Source of the DNA: CAMAUF01 sp046152925
GTDB lineage: Bacteria; Chloroflexota; Dehalococcoidia; Tepidiformales; Tepidiformaceae
NCBI GenBank assembly: GCA_046152925.1
Contig: JBJXFX010000020.1
Coordinates: 1 to 12,368 of the forward strand
Direction: 5' to 3'
Length of the DNA: 12,368 nt
The stretch's first letter is position 1, and every line of letters begins with the position of its first letter. The notes beneath the pieces were generated by a model. The model was given only the letters and a program-made list of their open reading frames with translations. It made no database searches and had not been told where the DNA came from. Positions 1 through 6,238 of the stretch are shown here, piece after piece. Position numbers and translations under genes: made by a program.

Positions 1-2
1 CG

Positions 3-929
3 GACGTCCTCGTCGAGAGCTTCACGCCGGGCTTCCTCGACTCCGTCGGACTCTCCTACGACGACGTGCGGGCGGTCAATCCCTCAATCATCTATCTCTC
101 CTGCTCCATGGAAGGGGCCGGCGGGCCCCACGCGCTGTTTCGCGGCTTCGGGCTCGTCCTCCAAGCGACGGTCGGCTTTACGCACTTCACCAGCTGGCCA
201 GACCGCGCACCCGTGGGCACGGGCGTGGCCTACACCGACTGGGTCGCCACCCACCTCGCGGCGACGGCGTTGCTCTCAGCGATCGAACATCGGCGGATGA
301 CGGGCGAAGGCCAACGCATCGACCTCTCGCAACTCGAGGGCTGCATCTGGGCGCTCGACGCCGAAGTCCTCCGCCAGACGGTCAACGGCGAGCAGCGGCC
401 GGCGCTTGGCAACCGCCACCCCGAAATGGCCCCTCACGGCGTCTTCCCCACCGCAGGCGAGGACGAGTGGATCGCGATCGCCGTCCGCGACGACACCGAC
501 TGGGCGCGCCTCGCGGCGCTGATTGGCGACCCGAGCTTCGCGGACCCGGCGTTGGCTACGCTCGAAGGCCGCCGCGCCGCCGAAGACGCGCTCGAAGCCG
601 CGATTTCGGCGTGGACAGTGACCCAGGAGAAGTACGCGCTCGCCGGGAAGCTCCAGGGGGCGGGCGTCCCTGCGTACCCCGTCGCAAGCATGGCCGACGT
701 CGAGCACGACGCGCAGCTTCGCGCCCGCGGCCACTACTGGCCGACGCGCCACGCTGTCATCGGCGACGCCGACTGGAACGGCCCCGCCTATCACCTCAGC
801 GGGACGCCGCTCTATCCGGAGCGCCCGAGCCCCACCCTCGGCCAAGACAACGAGCGTGTGTATCGAGACCTCTTGGGCTACACCGAGACGGAGCTGGGGG
901 ACCTGCTCGCGGAAGGCGTCTTGGAGTAG
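3..929 (+). CDS. CaiB/BaiF family (class III) CoA-transferase, 5' end missing
   Basis: Class III CoA-transferases move CoA between acyl-CoA and a free carboxylic acid in the cytoplasm, without releasing CoA. The open frame runs in from the left edge and opens with DVLVESFTPGFLDSVGLSYD, which matches the family's conserved 'DVLVENFRPG...LGL.Y' segment. The true start therefore lies upstream, and the GTG at 66 is an internal valine. About 308 residues are visible out of a usual 380-410. The segment YTDWVATHLAATALLSAIEHR followed by TGEGQ is the family region that carries the catalytic aspartate; from alignment memory this is Asp79 of the visible part (bases 237-239). The C-terminal 'PSPTLGQDNERVY..LLGY' is also typical. 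The stop is TAG at 927-929. The gene points towards the converging zeta module, so its operon partners must lie to the left. The substrate cannot be inferred. Confidence 0.93.
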   Translation, partial: DVLVESFTPGFLDSVGLSYDDVRAVNPSIIYLSCSMEGAGGPHALFRGFGLVLQATVGFTHFTSWPDRAPVGTGVAYTDWVATHLAATALLSAIEHRRMTGEGQRIDLSQLEGCIWALDAEVLRQTVNGEQRPALGNRHPEMAPHGVFPTAGEDEWIAIAVRDDTDWARLAALIGDPSFADPALATLEGRRAAEDALEAAISAWTVTQEKYALAGKLQGAGVPAYPVASMADVEHDAQLRARGHYWPTRHAVIGDADWNGPAYHLSGTPLYPERPSPTLGQDNERVYRDLLGYTETELGDLLAEGVLE

Positions 930-978
930 CCCTCCCGCGGGTCCGTGTTGGACTCGAGTGCATGCTCAGGGAATCGCC

Positions 979-1296
979 TCAGCGCTTCCCTCGAGCCCCT
1001 TTGCGTGAAAGCCCCGGCGCAGTTGCTGAAGCGGCCAAGCTCTTCTCGGGCGCTCGTAGCGCCGGCTTCGGGGAGGGGCCATTCGCACGCTTGGCCGGGA
1101 GAGCGGATGGAGTCGACGGGCGCTCGCCCGCCGTGCCGTCCAGTTCGGCGAGCAGGACCGCCGCTGGGAGTACTTCGACGCCGTTGCCCCGGTCAACAGC
1201 GACGACCTGTCCAAGTGCAGCATGCCGTTCGAGTGCCCGCCGGACGGCCCTCTGGGCTGCTTCCAATTCTTCGTCGAACGGTAGAGGAGTTGTCAT
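979..1296 (-). CDS. small protein downstream of the zeta-like kinase, possible partner/antitoxin
   Basis: The 105-residue frame starts 9 bases after the end of the zeta-like reading frame on the same strand, as in a coupled operon. The first ~50 residues (EELEAAQRAVRRALERHAAL, then GQVVAVDRGNGVEVLPA) are one charged helix followed by a short beta-like segment. From memory, small proteins of the pattern 'A.R.A...AI..H..LGQ.IA.WRDG.VV.LP..E' commonly sit beside short zeta-type kinases in bacteria. I believe this is such a protein, and a role as neutralising partner is inference. Residues from about 55 on are low-complexity, rich in Ser, Pro, Ala and Lys, and unlike the compact relatives I recall. 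The C-terminus may be read-through after decay of the original stop. The stop is 979-981, convergent with the CoA-transferase. Confidence 0.55.
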   Translation of the reverse strand: MTTPLPFDEELEAAQRAVRRALERHAALGQVVAVDRGNGVEVLPAAVLLAELDGTAGERPSTPSALPAKRANGPSPKPALRAPEKSLAASATAPGLSRKGARGKR

Positions 1297-1305
1297 TCAG
1301 CTTGC

Positions 1306-1864
1306 TCAACAATTTCGCTGCCAGACTGGGGGATGATAGATGGCAGGAGCGTGTCCCCGGCCGCCCTCAGCAGCGAGGCGCAGGGCCCCGGGTGAGTTGT
1401 CGTACACGCGCCATACGTCAACCTTGTCCAGGTACAAACGTACCAGGTTGCGAATGCCTTGGGTGTATCTGCCGACGACCACCTCGTCAGGTACAGTGTG
1501 TCCGCCAGCGAGTTCTCGGGCTCGAACGCGGGCCAGCGCCAACTCTTCCGAACGCAACCAGACGAAGCTCAGTTCAACTGAGGCCGGCTTGGCGGAATCG
1601 ATCGATCCAGCCCGTCCAGCGCGCGCTCGCGAGCGTCGTCTCGAATGCGAACGATTCGTCACGAGTCAGAAGCTCTGCCAACCAGTCGTCCTGGACCCTG
1701 CGCGCGTCACCGCGCACTTTCCAGGGATTGAACCGTGCGAGCCCGTATGCCAGAGAGTCGGCGTTGACGAAGTACTCGATCGCGAACGCATCCCGGATCA
1801 GTTGCTCCGCAATGGTCGACTTACCGGCCCCATTCGGGCCCGCCAGGATCACGACGCGAGGCAC
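1306..1864 (-). pseudogene. zeta-toxin-like P-loop kinase, disrupted by a frameshift
   Basis: Two overlapping frames together give one kinase of about 185 residues. The N-terminal part (1864 to 1574, GTG start) has the P-loop GPNGAGKST at residues 9-17, then NADSLAYGL and FETTLA, both hallmarks of the short chromosomal zeta-toxin family (ATP-dependent kinases; UDP-N-acetylglucosamine is the substrate of studied zeta toxins). It hits TGA at 1574-1576, just after QAGL. The next frame continues the family pattern without loss: VELSFVWLRSEELALARV, AGGHTVPDEVVVGRY, GIRNLVRLYL, then VDVWRVYDNS, ending at TGA 1306-1308. One extra base near 1577-1582 explains the shift. A 15-base near-perfect palindrome (1568-1582) sits exactly there. 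The N-terminal fragment alone lacks half the fold, so the gene is probably dead, unless this is an assembly error or a recoding site. Confidence 0.85.
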
Positions 1865-1870
1865 GCGCCG

Positions 1871-1876
1871 ATCCTA
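1871..1876 (-). promoter_or_regulatory. putative -10 box (TAGGAT) of the zeta module, leaderless geometry
   Basis: On the minus strand TAGGAT fits the bacterial -10 pattern TANNNT. It is followed by exactly six bases and the GTG start at 1864, so transcription would start at or next to the start codon. The protease promoters at 9475 and 9990 have the same spacing. CCGACA lies 16 bases upstream as a weak -35 candidate. AGGAT could instead act as a weak ribosome binding site. Confidence 0.45.
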
Positions 1877-1926
1877 CACGAGGATTCCCTGGTGTCGGTT
1901 GATTCGTCCGTGGGGCAACTCCGAAG

Positions 1927-3327
1927 TCAGGCGCGCGCTGCCATCGCCAGCGCCGCCGCCTTCAGCCCCTCGAACGCCGCCCCGATCTCCCTCACCACCG
2001 TGCCGGCGTCCGCGACCAGCGCCGGGTCCGTCGCGACGCCCCAGTAGAGGACACCGTTGTAGCTCGTCTGCGCCACCCCCAACCCGAGGCCCATCGCCAA
2101 CGGGACGAGCGGCCACAGCCCCTCCAGGCGCCGGCCCGCCAGGTACAGCGGCACCTGCGGCCCCGGCACGTTCGTGCAGACCAAGTTAAACAGCGGCTGC
2201 ACCTGCGGCGTCCACATCCCGGCCATCGCCTGGAGCACGGGCGGCACCTGCTCGCTCAACTTCGACAAAATCGCGAAGCCGCCGGCCTGGTTCGCCTCCT
2301 TCAGGCCCCCCATCTTCGCCATCAGCGCCTGGTGACGTTCGACGGGGTCGAGGATCCCAACCGGGAGCGGCACCAAGAACATCGACACCTGGTTGCCGAG
2401 CGCGTCTTTGTCCGCGTCCGAGCGCACGTTCACGGGCACCATCACCCGCAGTTCCATCCCGTCTGTGGCAACTCCGAGCCCGCGCAAATAGGCCCCAAGT
2501 CCGCCTGCCAGCGTCGAAAGCACGACATCGTTAATCGTGCCGCCGACAACCGAGCGCACGCCGCGGATCTCGGCGAACGGCATTGGGAGCATCGAATAGG
2601 ATCGTCCGCCACCCACCGGCCGGTTGAACGGTGTGGCCGGCGCGGGCTGCATCATCATCGGCGCCGCCGAACTCAGCGCCCGCGAGATCGTCTGCATCTC
2701 GCGGATCTGCACCTGCGGGTCGAAGGTGCGGCGCATCGCGTCGCTCGCGGCCGTCGTCATCTGGCGGAGGGTGTCGAACCAAGCGTCACGCGCGCGCTCC
2801 ATCGGGTCTGGCGCGGCCGCGGGGCGAAATGGCGCTGGCTCCGTCTGGGGCGCCTCGCGCTGGAGGTCGGTGATGGCGGCGAGCAACTCGATCCCGCTGA
2901 CGCCGTCGACCATGCAGTGGTGCACCAACGATGCCACCGCCGTGCGTCCCTCAGGCAGGCCTTGGATAAGCACCATCTTCCAGAGCGGCCGGTCCCGCGG
3001 GAGCATCCCCGCGAAGATGTCCGCGATCGTGGCGAGGAGCTCCGCCTCCCCCGCGCCCTCCGGCAGCCGTCGCTCTTCGATGTGCCGGCCAAGGTCGAAC
3101 TCCGGGTCGTCTTCCCAGACCGGATGGCCAACGTTGAAGGTGTCGAAGCCCGCGCGCTGCCGGTAGCGCGGGATGCGCTCCATCCGGCCCGCCATGTGCG
3201 TTATGAGCTCTTCGCGCGACAGGTGCCCGTCCAGCGGCGATGTCGAGCCGATGTGCAGCGGGGTCTGGGGGCCCTCGAAGTAGAGGAAGCTGGCGTCCAT
3301 CGAGGTCATGCGACGGTTCAATGCCAC
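1927..3327 (-). CDS. wax ester synthase / diacylglycerol acyltransferase (WS/DGAT) family protein
   Basis: WS/DGAT enzymes transfer the acyl group of acyl-CoA to a fatty alcohol or diacylglycerol, forming storage wax ester or triacylglycerol, usually at the membrane or lipid-body surface. The 466-residue protein has the expected length. Motifs in order are MDASFLYFE near the N-terminus, RDRPLW about residue 115, catalytic HHCMVDG at 136-142 (HHxxxDG, His base), TINDVVLSTLAGG about 265, and TNVPGP about 386 in the C-terminal WS_DGAT_C domain. I chose the GTG at 3327 because GAGAGGTGGG (3338-3347) precedes it and relatives have a few residues before 'MSxxDAsF'. ATG 3309 and ATG 3300 are alternatives. 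The segment between the two halves (about 160-250) is rich in Ala, Pro and Met and less conserved. It diverges from the acyl-CoA dehydrogenase. Whether waxes, triacylglycerols or other esters are made cannot be told. Confidence 0.93.
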   Translation of the reverse strand: MALNRRMTSMDASFLYFEGPQTPLHIGSTSPLDGHLSREELITHMAGRMERIPRYRQRAGFDTFNVGHPVWEDDPEFDLGRHIEERRLPEGAGEAELLATIADIFAGMLPRDRPLWKMVLIQGLPEGRTAVASLVHHCMVDGVSGIELLAAITDLQREAPQTEPAPFRPAAAPDPMERARDAWFDTLRQMTTAASDAMRRTFDPQVQIREMQTISRALSSAAPMMMQPAPATPFNRPVGGGRSYSMLPMPFAEIRGVRSVVGGTINDVVLSTLAGGLGAYLRGLGVATDGMELRVMVPVNVRSDADKDALGNQVSMFLVPLPVGILDPVERHQALMAKMGGLKEANQAGGFAILSKLSEQVPPVLQAMAGMWTPQVQPLFNLVCTNVPGPQVPLYLAGRRLEGLWPLVPLAMGLGLGVAQTSYNGVLYWGVATDPALVADAGTVVREIGAAFEGLKAAALAMAARA

Positions 3328-3362
3328 GGCGGCCTGCCCACCTCTCGGGTTGAGTGGCGCGC

Positions 3363-3368
3363 AGCCTA
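3363..3368 (-). promoter_or_regulatory. candidate -10 box (TAGGCT) for the WS/DGAT gene
   Basis: TAGGCT on the minus strand matches TANNNT. A start about 7 bases downstream would give a leader of roughly 30 bases containing the AGGTGGG ribosome binding site of the GTG at 3327. No convincing -35 box was found, so this is tentative. Confidence 0.3.
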
Positions 3369-3436
3369 CCACGCACAGGTCAGCCCGCGTAAGCGTTGGC
3401 CTCCAGGATCCGCGTTATCGATTCGACTCCCATGAA

Positions 3437-3442
3437 TAGCGT
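3437..3442 (+). promoter_or_regulatory. candidate -10 box (TAGCGT) for the acyl-CoA dehydrogenase gene
   Basis: TAGCGT fits TANNNT and lies 60 bases before the dehydrogenase start. The predicted transcription start (about 3449) falls at the foot of the stem-loop at 3447-3476, so the RNA would begin with a hairpin. The -35 region (TTATCG, 16 bases upstream) is poor. Confidence 0.3.
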
Positions 3443-3446
3443 CTTG

Positions 3447-3476
3447 GAGCGCCCGCTCGGACAATAACGGGCGCTC
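3447..3476 (+). promoter_or_regulatory. inverted repeat / stem-loop in the divergent WS/DGAT-acyl-CoA dehydrogenase intergenic region
   Basis: GAGCGCCCG (3447-3455) pairs perfectly with CGGGCGCTC (3468-3476) around a 12-base loop. No T-tract follows on either strand, so it does not look like a terminator. It lies between the candidate promoter and the GGAGG ribosome binding site of the dehydrogenase. It could be a 5' stabilising stem-loop or an operator for a dimeric regulator serving both divergent genes. The structure is seen in the sequence; the role is inference. Confidence 0.5.
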
Positions 3477-3502
3477 TACCTGGCCATTGGAGGACTCTTC
3501 GC

Positions 3503-4663
3503 ATGCCCATTAACCTTGGCGACAGCCCAACCGAAGCGACCTGGCGCACCGAAGTCCGCGCCTTCATCGACGCCAACAAGAGCGTCTTCGCCCAATCCGC
3601 GGATGACGCCGAGGGTGGCATGTTCGGCCGCATGGGCGCCGTTAAGCAGTGGCGCGACCGCGTCGCCGAAAAGGGCTGGATCGCCCCGAGCTGGCCGAAG
3701 AAATACGGCGGCGCCGAAATGTCCGTCGTCAACCAGTTCGTCATGAACGAGGAGTTCGCCGAGGCCGGCGTCCCTTCGAACGTGGGCGGCTTCGGCGTAA
3801 TGATGATCGGCCCGACGCTCATCGAACACGGCACCGAGGACCAGAAGGAAGAACACCTTTCGAAGATCCTCCGTGGTGAAGTGATCTGGTGCCAGGGCTA
3901 TAGCGAGCCCGGCGCCGGCTCCGACCTCGCCTCGCTCCAGACGCGCGGCGTCCGCGATGGCGACGACTACGTCGTCAACGGCCAGAAGATTTGGACGACC
4001 GGGGCCCAGTTCGCCGACTGGATGTACATGCTTGTCCGCACCGACCCGGATGCGCCGAAGCACCGCGGCATCACCTACCTCCTGGTCGACATGAAGAGCC
4101 CCGGCGTCACCGTCCGGCCGCTGACCACGATGGCGAACCTCCAGTCATTCAACGAGGTCTTCTTCGAGGACGTCCGCGTGCCCGTGAAGAACCGGCTCGG
4201 CGACGAGAACCGCGGCTGGTATGTCGGCACAACCACGCTCGACTTCGAACGCAGCTCGATCGGCTCGGCGATCGGCGTGCGCAAGCAGCTTGAAGGTCTC
4301 CTCCGTCAGGCGAAGAAGGCCGGCTCGGGCGCGTCGTTCACGAACCGTGCCAGCGTCCGCCACGAGTTCACCGACCGCTGGATCGAGGCGGAAGTCGCGA
4401 AGATGCTCAGCTACCGCGTGATTTCGATGCAGGCGAACGGCCTTATCCCGAACCACGAAGCCTCGATGTGCAAGCTCTATTCGAGCGAGCTCGGCCAGAA
4501 GATCGCACTGCTCTCCATGCACCTCTTCGGGATGCACGGCAACCTCCGCAACCGCTCGAGCGTGGGCTACGTCCAGGCCGTCTCTTCGACCATCGCCGGT
4601 GGGACCAGCGAAGTGCAGCGGGGCATCATCGCCACGCGCGGCCTTGGCCTTCCGCGCGGCTAA
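3503..4663 (+). CDS. acyl-CoA dehydrogenase family flavoprotein
   Basis: Acyl-CoA dehydrogenases use FAD to make trans-2-enoyl-CoA, the first step of beta-oxidation, in the cytosol. The 386-residue protein has full family length, with the usual N-terminal helical domain, middle beta domain and C-terminal helical domain. WCQGYSEPGAGSDLASLQT (129-147) is the FAD/substrate signature, QKIWTTGAQ is at 161-169, and the C-terminus has IAGGTSEVQRGIIATRGLGL (364-383). The usual catalytic Glu before GTS (as in IYEGTS of MCAD) is Gly366 here. LDFERSS carries Glu249 in the helix position used by isovaleryl-CoA dehydrogenase, so it is the likely base. ATG 3503 has GGAGG at 3489-3493 with 9-base spacing. 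The gene is followed by a terminator. It may feed the hydratase and dehydrogenase genes on the opposite strand just beyond. The chain-length or branched-chain specificity is unknown. Confidence 0.95.
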   Translation: MPINLGDSPTEATWRTEVRAFIDANKSVFAQSADDAEGGMFGRMGAVKQWRDRVAEKGWIAPSWPKKYGGAEMSVVNQFVMNEEFAEAGVPSNVGGFGVMMIGPTLIEHGTEDQKEEHLSKILRGEVIWCQGYSEPGAGSDLASLQTRGVRDGDDYVVNGQKIWTTGAQFADWMYMLVRTDPDAPKHRGITYLLVDMKSPGVTVRPLTTMANLQSFNEVFFEDVRVPVKNRLGDENRGWYVGTTTLDFERSSIGSAIGVRKQLEGLLRQAKKAGSGASFTNRASVRHEFTDRWIEAEVAKMLSYRVISMQANGLIPNHEASMCKLYSSELGQKIALLSMHLFGMHGNLRNRSSVGYVQAVSSTIAGGTSEVQRGIIATRGLGLPRG

Positions 4664-4688
4664 CGCGCCCTTTGCGATCGACCACACA

Positions 4689-4717
4689 GAAAGGCCTGGC
4701 TGTCCGCCAGGCCTTTC
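4689..4717. terminator. bidirectional hairpin terminator between convergent genes
   Basis: GAAAGGCCTGGC (4689-4700) pairs with GCCAGGCCTTTC (4706-4717) as a perfect 12-bp stem with a 5-base loop. It lies 25 bases after the acyl-CoA dehydrogenase stop and 19 bases after the end of the minus-strand short-chain dehydrogenase. The A/T ends of the stem give a short T-run on either strand, with the minus side slightly T-richer (TTTCTGTGTGG). The T-tract is weaker than in a canonical intrinsic terminator. Confidence 0.8.
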
Positions 4718-4736
4718 GCATGTCGCTCGTGGGAAC

Positions 4737-5711
4737 TCAGGAATCCCGGCCAGGGACCTGGATCTCCGCGGGCGGCGGTGCCGGGTTCTGGATGCCCTGC
4801 ATCAGCTGCTGGGGCACCACCGTGCGCAGCTCGTCCAACGTCCACTTGCCGTTCTTGAAGATGTTGCGCATCGGCGGGTAGAGGTCCGCGAGCAAGCCCA
4901 CGGAGCCGCCGGCCACCTGGAAGATGCGCCCGTTGATGTTCCACGCCTCATCGAGGAGGAGGTAGACGGTCATCGGGGCGACCATGTCCGGGCCGCGCAT
5001 CGCAGCGGCGGCCTCGGCGGCGGCCTGGGTCGCCGGGGCGGGTCCGCCCCCACCGGCGATGCCCCGAGCCGCGCGCAAATCGCGGCTCGCCTGCGGCACC
5101 GTCGCTGTCAGCCTGGTGGAAGCGCCCGGGGCGATGCAGTTCACCGTGATCCCGTAGCGGCCGAGGTCCCGCGCGGCGACGCGCGTCAGCCCGGCGACGC
5201 CAGCCTTCGCCGCACCATAGTTCGCTTGGCCAGAGTTGCCCTGCAAGCCGGAGACCGAGCTGTAGTTGATGATCCGGCCGTAACGCTGCTGCCGCATGAG
5301 CACCGAGGCCGGCTTCAACGTGGTGAAATGGCCCTTCAGGTCGACGCGGATCACGTCGTCCCACTCCTGCTCCGTCAGGTTGAACACCATCCGGTCGCGG
5401 AGGATGGCCGCGAGGTTGATCAGGCCATCGAGCCGGCCGTAGGTGTCGAGCGCCGTCTTGATCACGCTTTCGCCGCCGTCCATCGTCGAGACGTCGGCGA
5501 AGTTGGCGACCGCCTGGCCGCCAGCCGCCTTGATCTCGGCGACGACTTGGGCGGCCGGGCCATCGTCGTTGCCGGAGCCGTCTGGGTTGACGCCGGGGTC
5601 GTTCACGACCACGCGCGCGCCCTCGCTCGCGGCGAGCAAGGCGCATTCGCGGCCGATACCGCGGCCGGCGCCCGTCATCGCCACGACCTTGCCTTCGAGA
5701 AGTCCTGCCAT
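4737..5711 (-). CDS. short-chain dehydrogenase, MFE-2-like (3-hydroxyacyl-CoA dehydrogenase type)
   Basis: This NAD(P)-dependent Rossmann-fold oxidoreductase has 324 residues. It has TGAGRGIG (13-20) for the cofactor, Ser152, and Tyr165-x3-Lys169 within GQANYGAAKAG. The stretches ALDTYGRLDGLINLAAILRD and YGRIINYSSVSGLQGNSGQA closely follow the dehydrogenase part of peroxisomal multifunctional enzyme type 2 (HSD17B4), which oxidises (3R)-hydroxyacyl-CoA. 'NLAA' replaces the usual 'NNAG'. An Ala/Gly-rich stretch lies at about 215-240, and a C-terminal tail of about 55 residues follows the core. The start at 5711 is chosen for AAAGGTGG with 7-base spacing; an upstream in-frame start at 5741 lacks this. 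It is the last gene of the minus-strand set with two hotdog-fold proteins, so it probably oxidises the 3-hydroxyacyl-CoA they form. A different hydroxy substrate is possible. Confidence 0.9.
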   Translation of the reverse strand: MAGLLEGKVVAMTGAGRGIGRECALLAASEGARVVVNDPGVNPDGSGNDDGPAAQVVAEIKAAGGQAVANFADVSTMDGGESVIKTALDTYGRLDGLINLAAILRDRMVFNLTEQEWDDVIRVDLKGHFTTLKPASVLMRQQRYGRIINYSSVSGLQGNSGQANYGAAKAGVAGLTRVAARDLGRYGITVNCIAPGASTRLTATVPQASRDLRAARGIAGGGGPAPATQAAAEAAAAMRGPDMVAPMTVYLLLDEAWNINGRIFQVAGGSVGLLADLYPPMRNIFKNGKWTLDELRTVVPQQLMQGIQNPAPPPAEIQVPGRDS

Positions 5712-5747
5712 CGCAAATCCACCTTTCTCAGTCAGCCACACACAACG

Positions 5748-5778
5748 GCGGGCACGAAGACTGCGTCCTCGTGCCCGC
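5748..5778 (-). promoter_or_regulatory. intercistronic stem-loop between the MaoC-like and SDR genes
   Basis: GCGGGCACGA (5748-5757) and TCGTGCCCGC (5769-5778) form a perfect 10-bp stem with an 11-base loop in the 96-base gap between the hydratase stop (5808) and the dehydrogenase start (5711). No T-tract follows on the minus strand. It could be a leaky terminator, an RNA-processing or stabilising element, or part of a leader for the dehydrogenase alone. Confidence 0.5.
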
Positions 5779-5807
5779 TCGGGAGGCTTCGCCGGGGCTG
5801 GAACGCC

Positions 5808-6227
5808 CTACTTGAAGAGCTTCACCGTGGCGGAGCCCGGCGTCGTCTTCGTGCCGTCGGCCTTTTCGGTCCAGCACTCGACATCGACGAGCTTCTCGCC
5901 GCCCTCTTCGTACTTGCGGACGACCTTGCCCTTGCAAAGGATGTCGTTGTTCGGCTCGTCCATGCCGCGGTAGCTGCAGCCGTACTTCTTGATCCGGCCG
6001 TTGTTGCCAACCCAGTCGTGGACGAGCTGACCGAGGAACGCGTTCTTCAACGCGCCGTGGACGATGATGTTGTTCAGGCCCGTCCCGACCGCAAAGTCCT
6101 TATCGTAGTGGATCTGGTAGAAGTCGCCTGAGCCCGCAGCCCACTGGACGAGCTGCTGCGTGCTGCAGTTCTTCTTCAGGATGGGAAGGTCCATGCCTTC
6201 CTTCACTTCTTCCCACGTCACAGCCAT
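5808..6227 (-). CDS. MaoC-like (R)-specific enoyl-CoA hydratase, HadB-like catalytic subunit
   Basis: Single-hotdog MaoC/HadB proteins add or remove water at the 2,3 position of acyl-CoA or acyl-ACP. The 139-residue protein matches the length of mycobacterial HadB (about 142). The hydratase-2 motif is present as GDFYQIHYD, with Asp35 and His40 at the same spacing of five as the catalytic pair of PhaJ and HadB, followed by VHGAL (His57-Gly58). ATG 6227 has AAGGAG with 7-base spacing, and this site overlaps the TAA stop of the upstream FAS1-like gene (11-base gap), so the two are almost certainly co-translated. That pairing suggests a HadAB-type heterodimer in which this gene supplies the active site. 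Direction (hydration in degradation or dehydration in synthesis) is not settled; the neighbouring acyl-CoA dehydrogenase favours degradation. Confidence 0.9.
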   Translation of the reverse strand: MAVTWEEVKEGMDLPILKKNCSTQQLVQWAAGSGDFYQIHYDKDFAVGTGLNNIIVHGALKNAFLGQLVHDWVGNNGRIKKYGCSYRGMDEPNNDILCKGKVVRKYEEGGEKLVDVECWTEKADGTKTTPGSATVKLFK

Positions 6228-6238
6228 CGAATCGCTCC

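Noticed and set aside
934..942. CCCGCGGG palindrome after the CoA-transferase stop as a terminator
   Set aside because: No loop and no T-tract; it is too short to call.
945..2189. 414-codon plus-strand frame across the zeta region
   Set aside because: Ser/Arg/Pro-rich shadow covering the zeta-like kinase and its small partner; no motifs.
2332..3435. 367-codon open frame antisense to the WS/DGAT gene
   Set aside because: Arg/His-rich shadow of a strongly recognisable WS/DGAT on the other strand; no domain pattern of its own.
4599..6131. 510-codon plus-strand open frame
   Set aside because: It runs antisense through the SDR and MaoC genes and across the terminator hairpin; its composition is typical of a GC-rich shadow frame.
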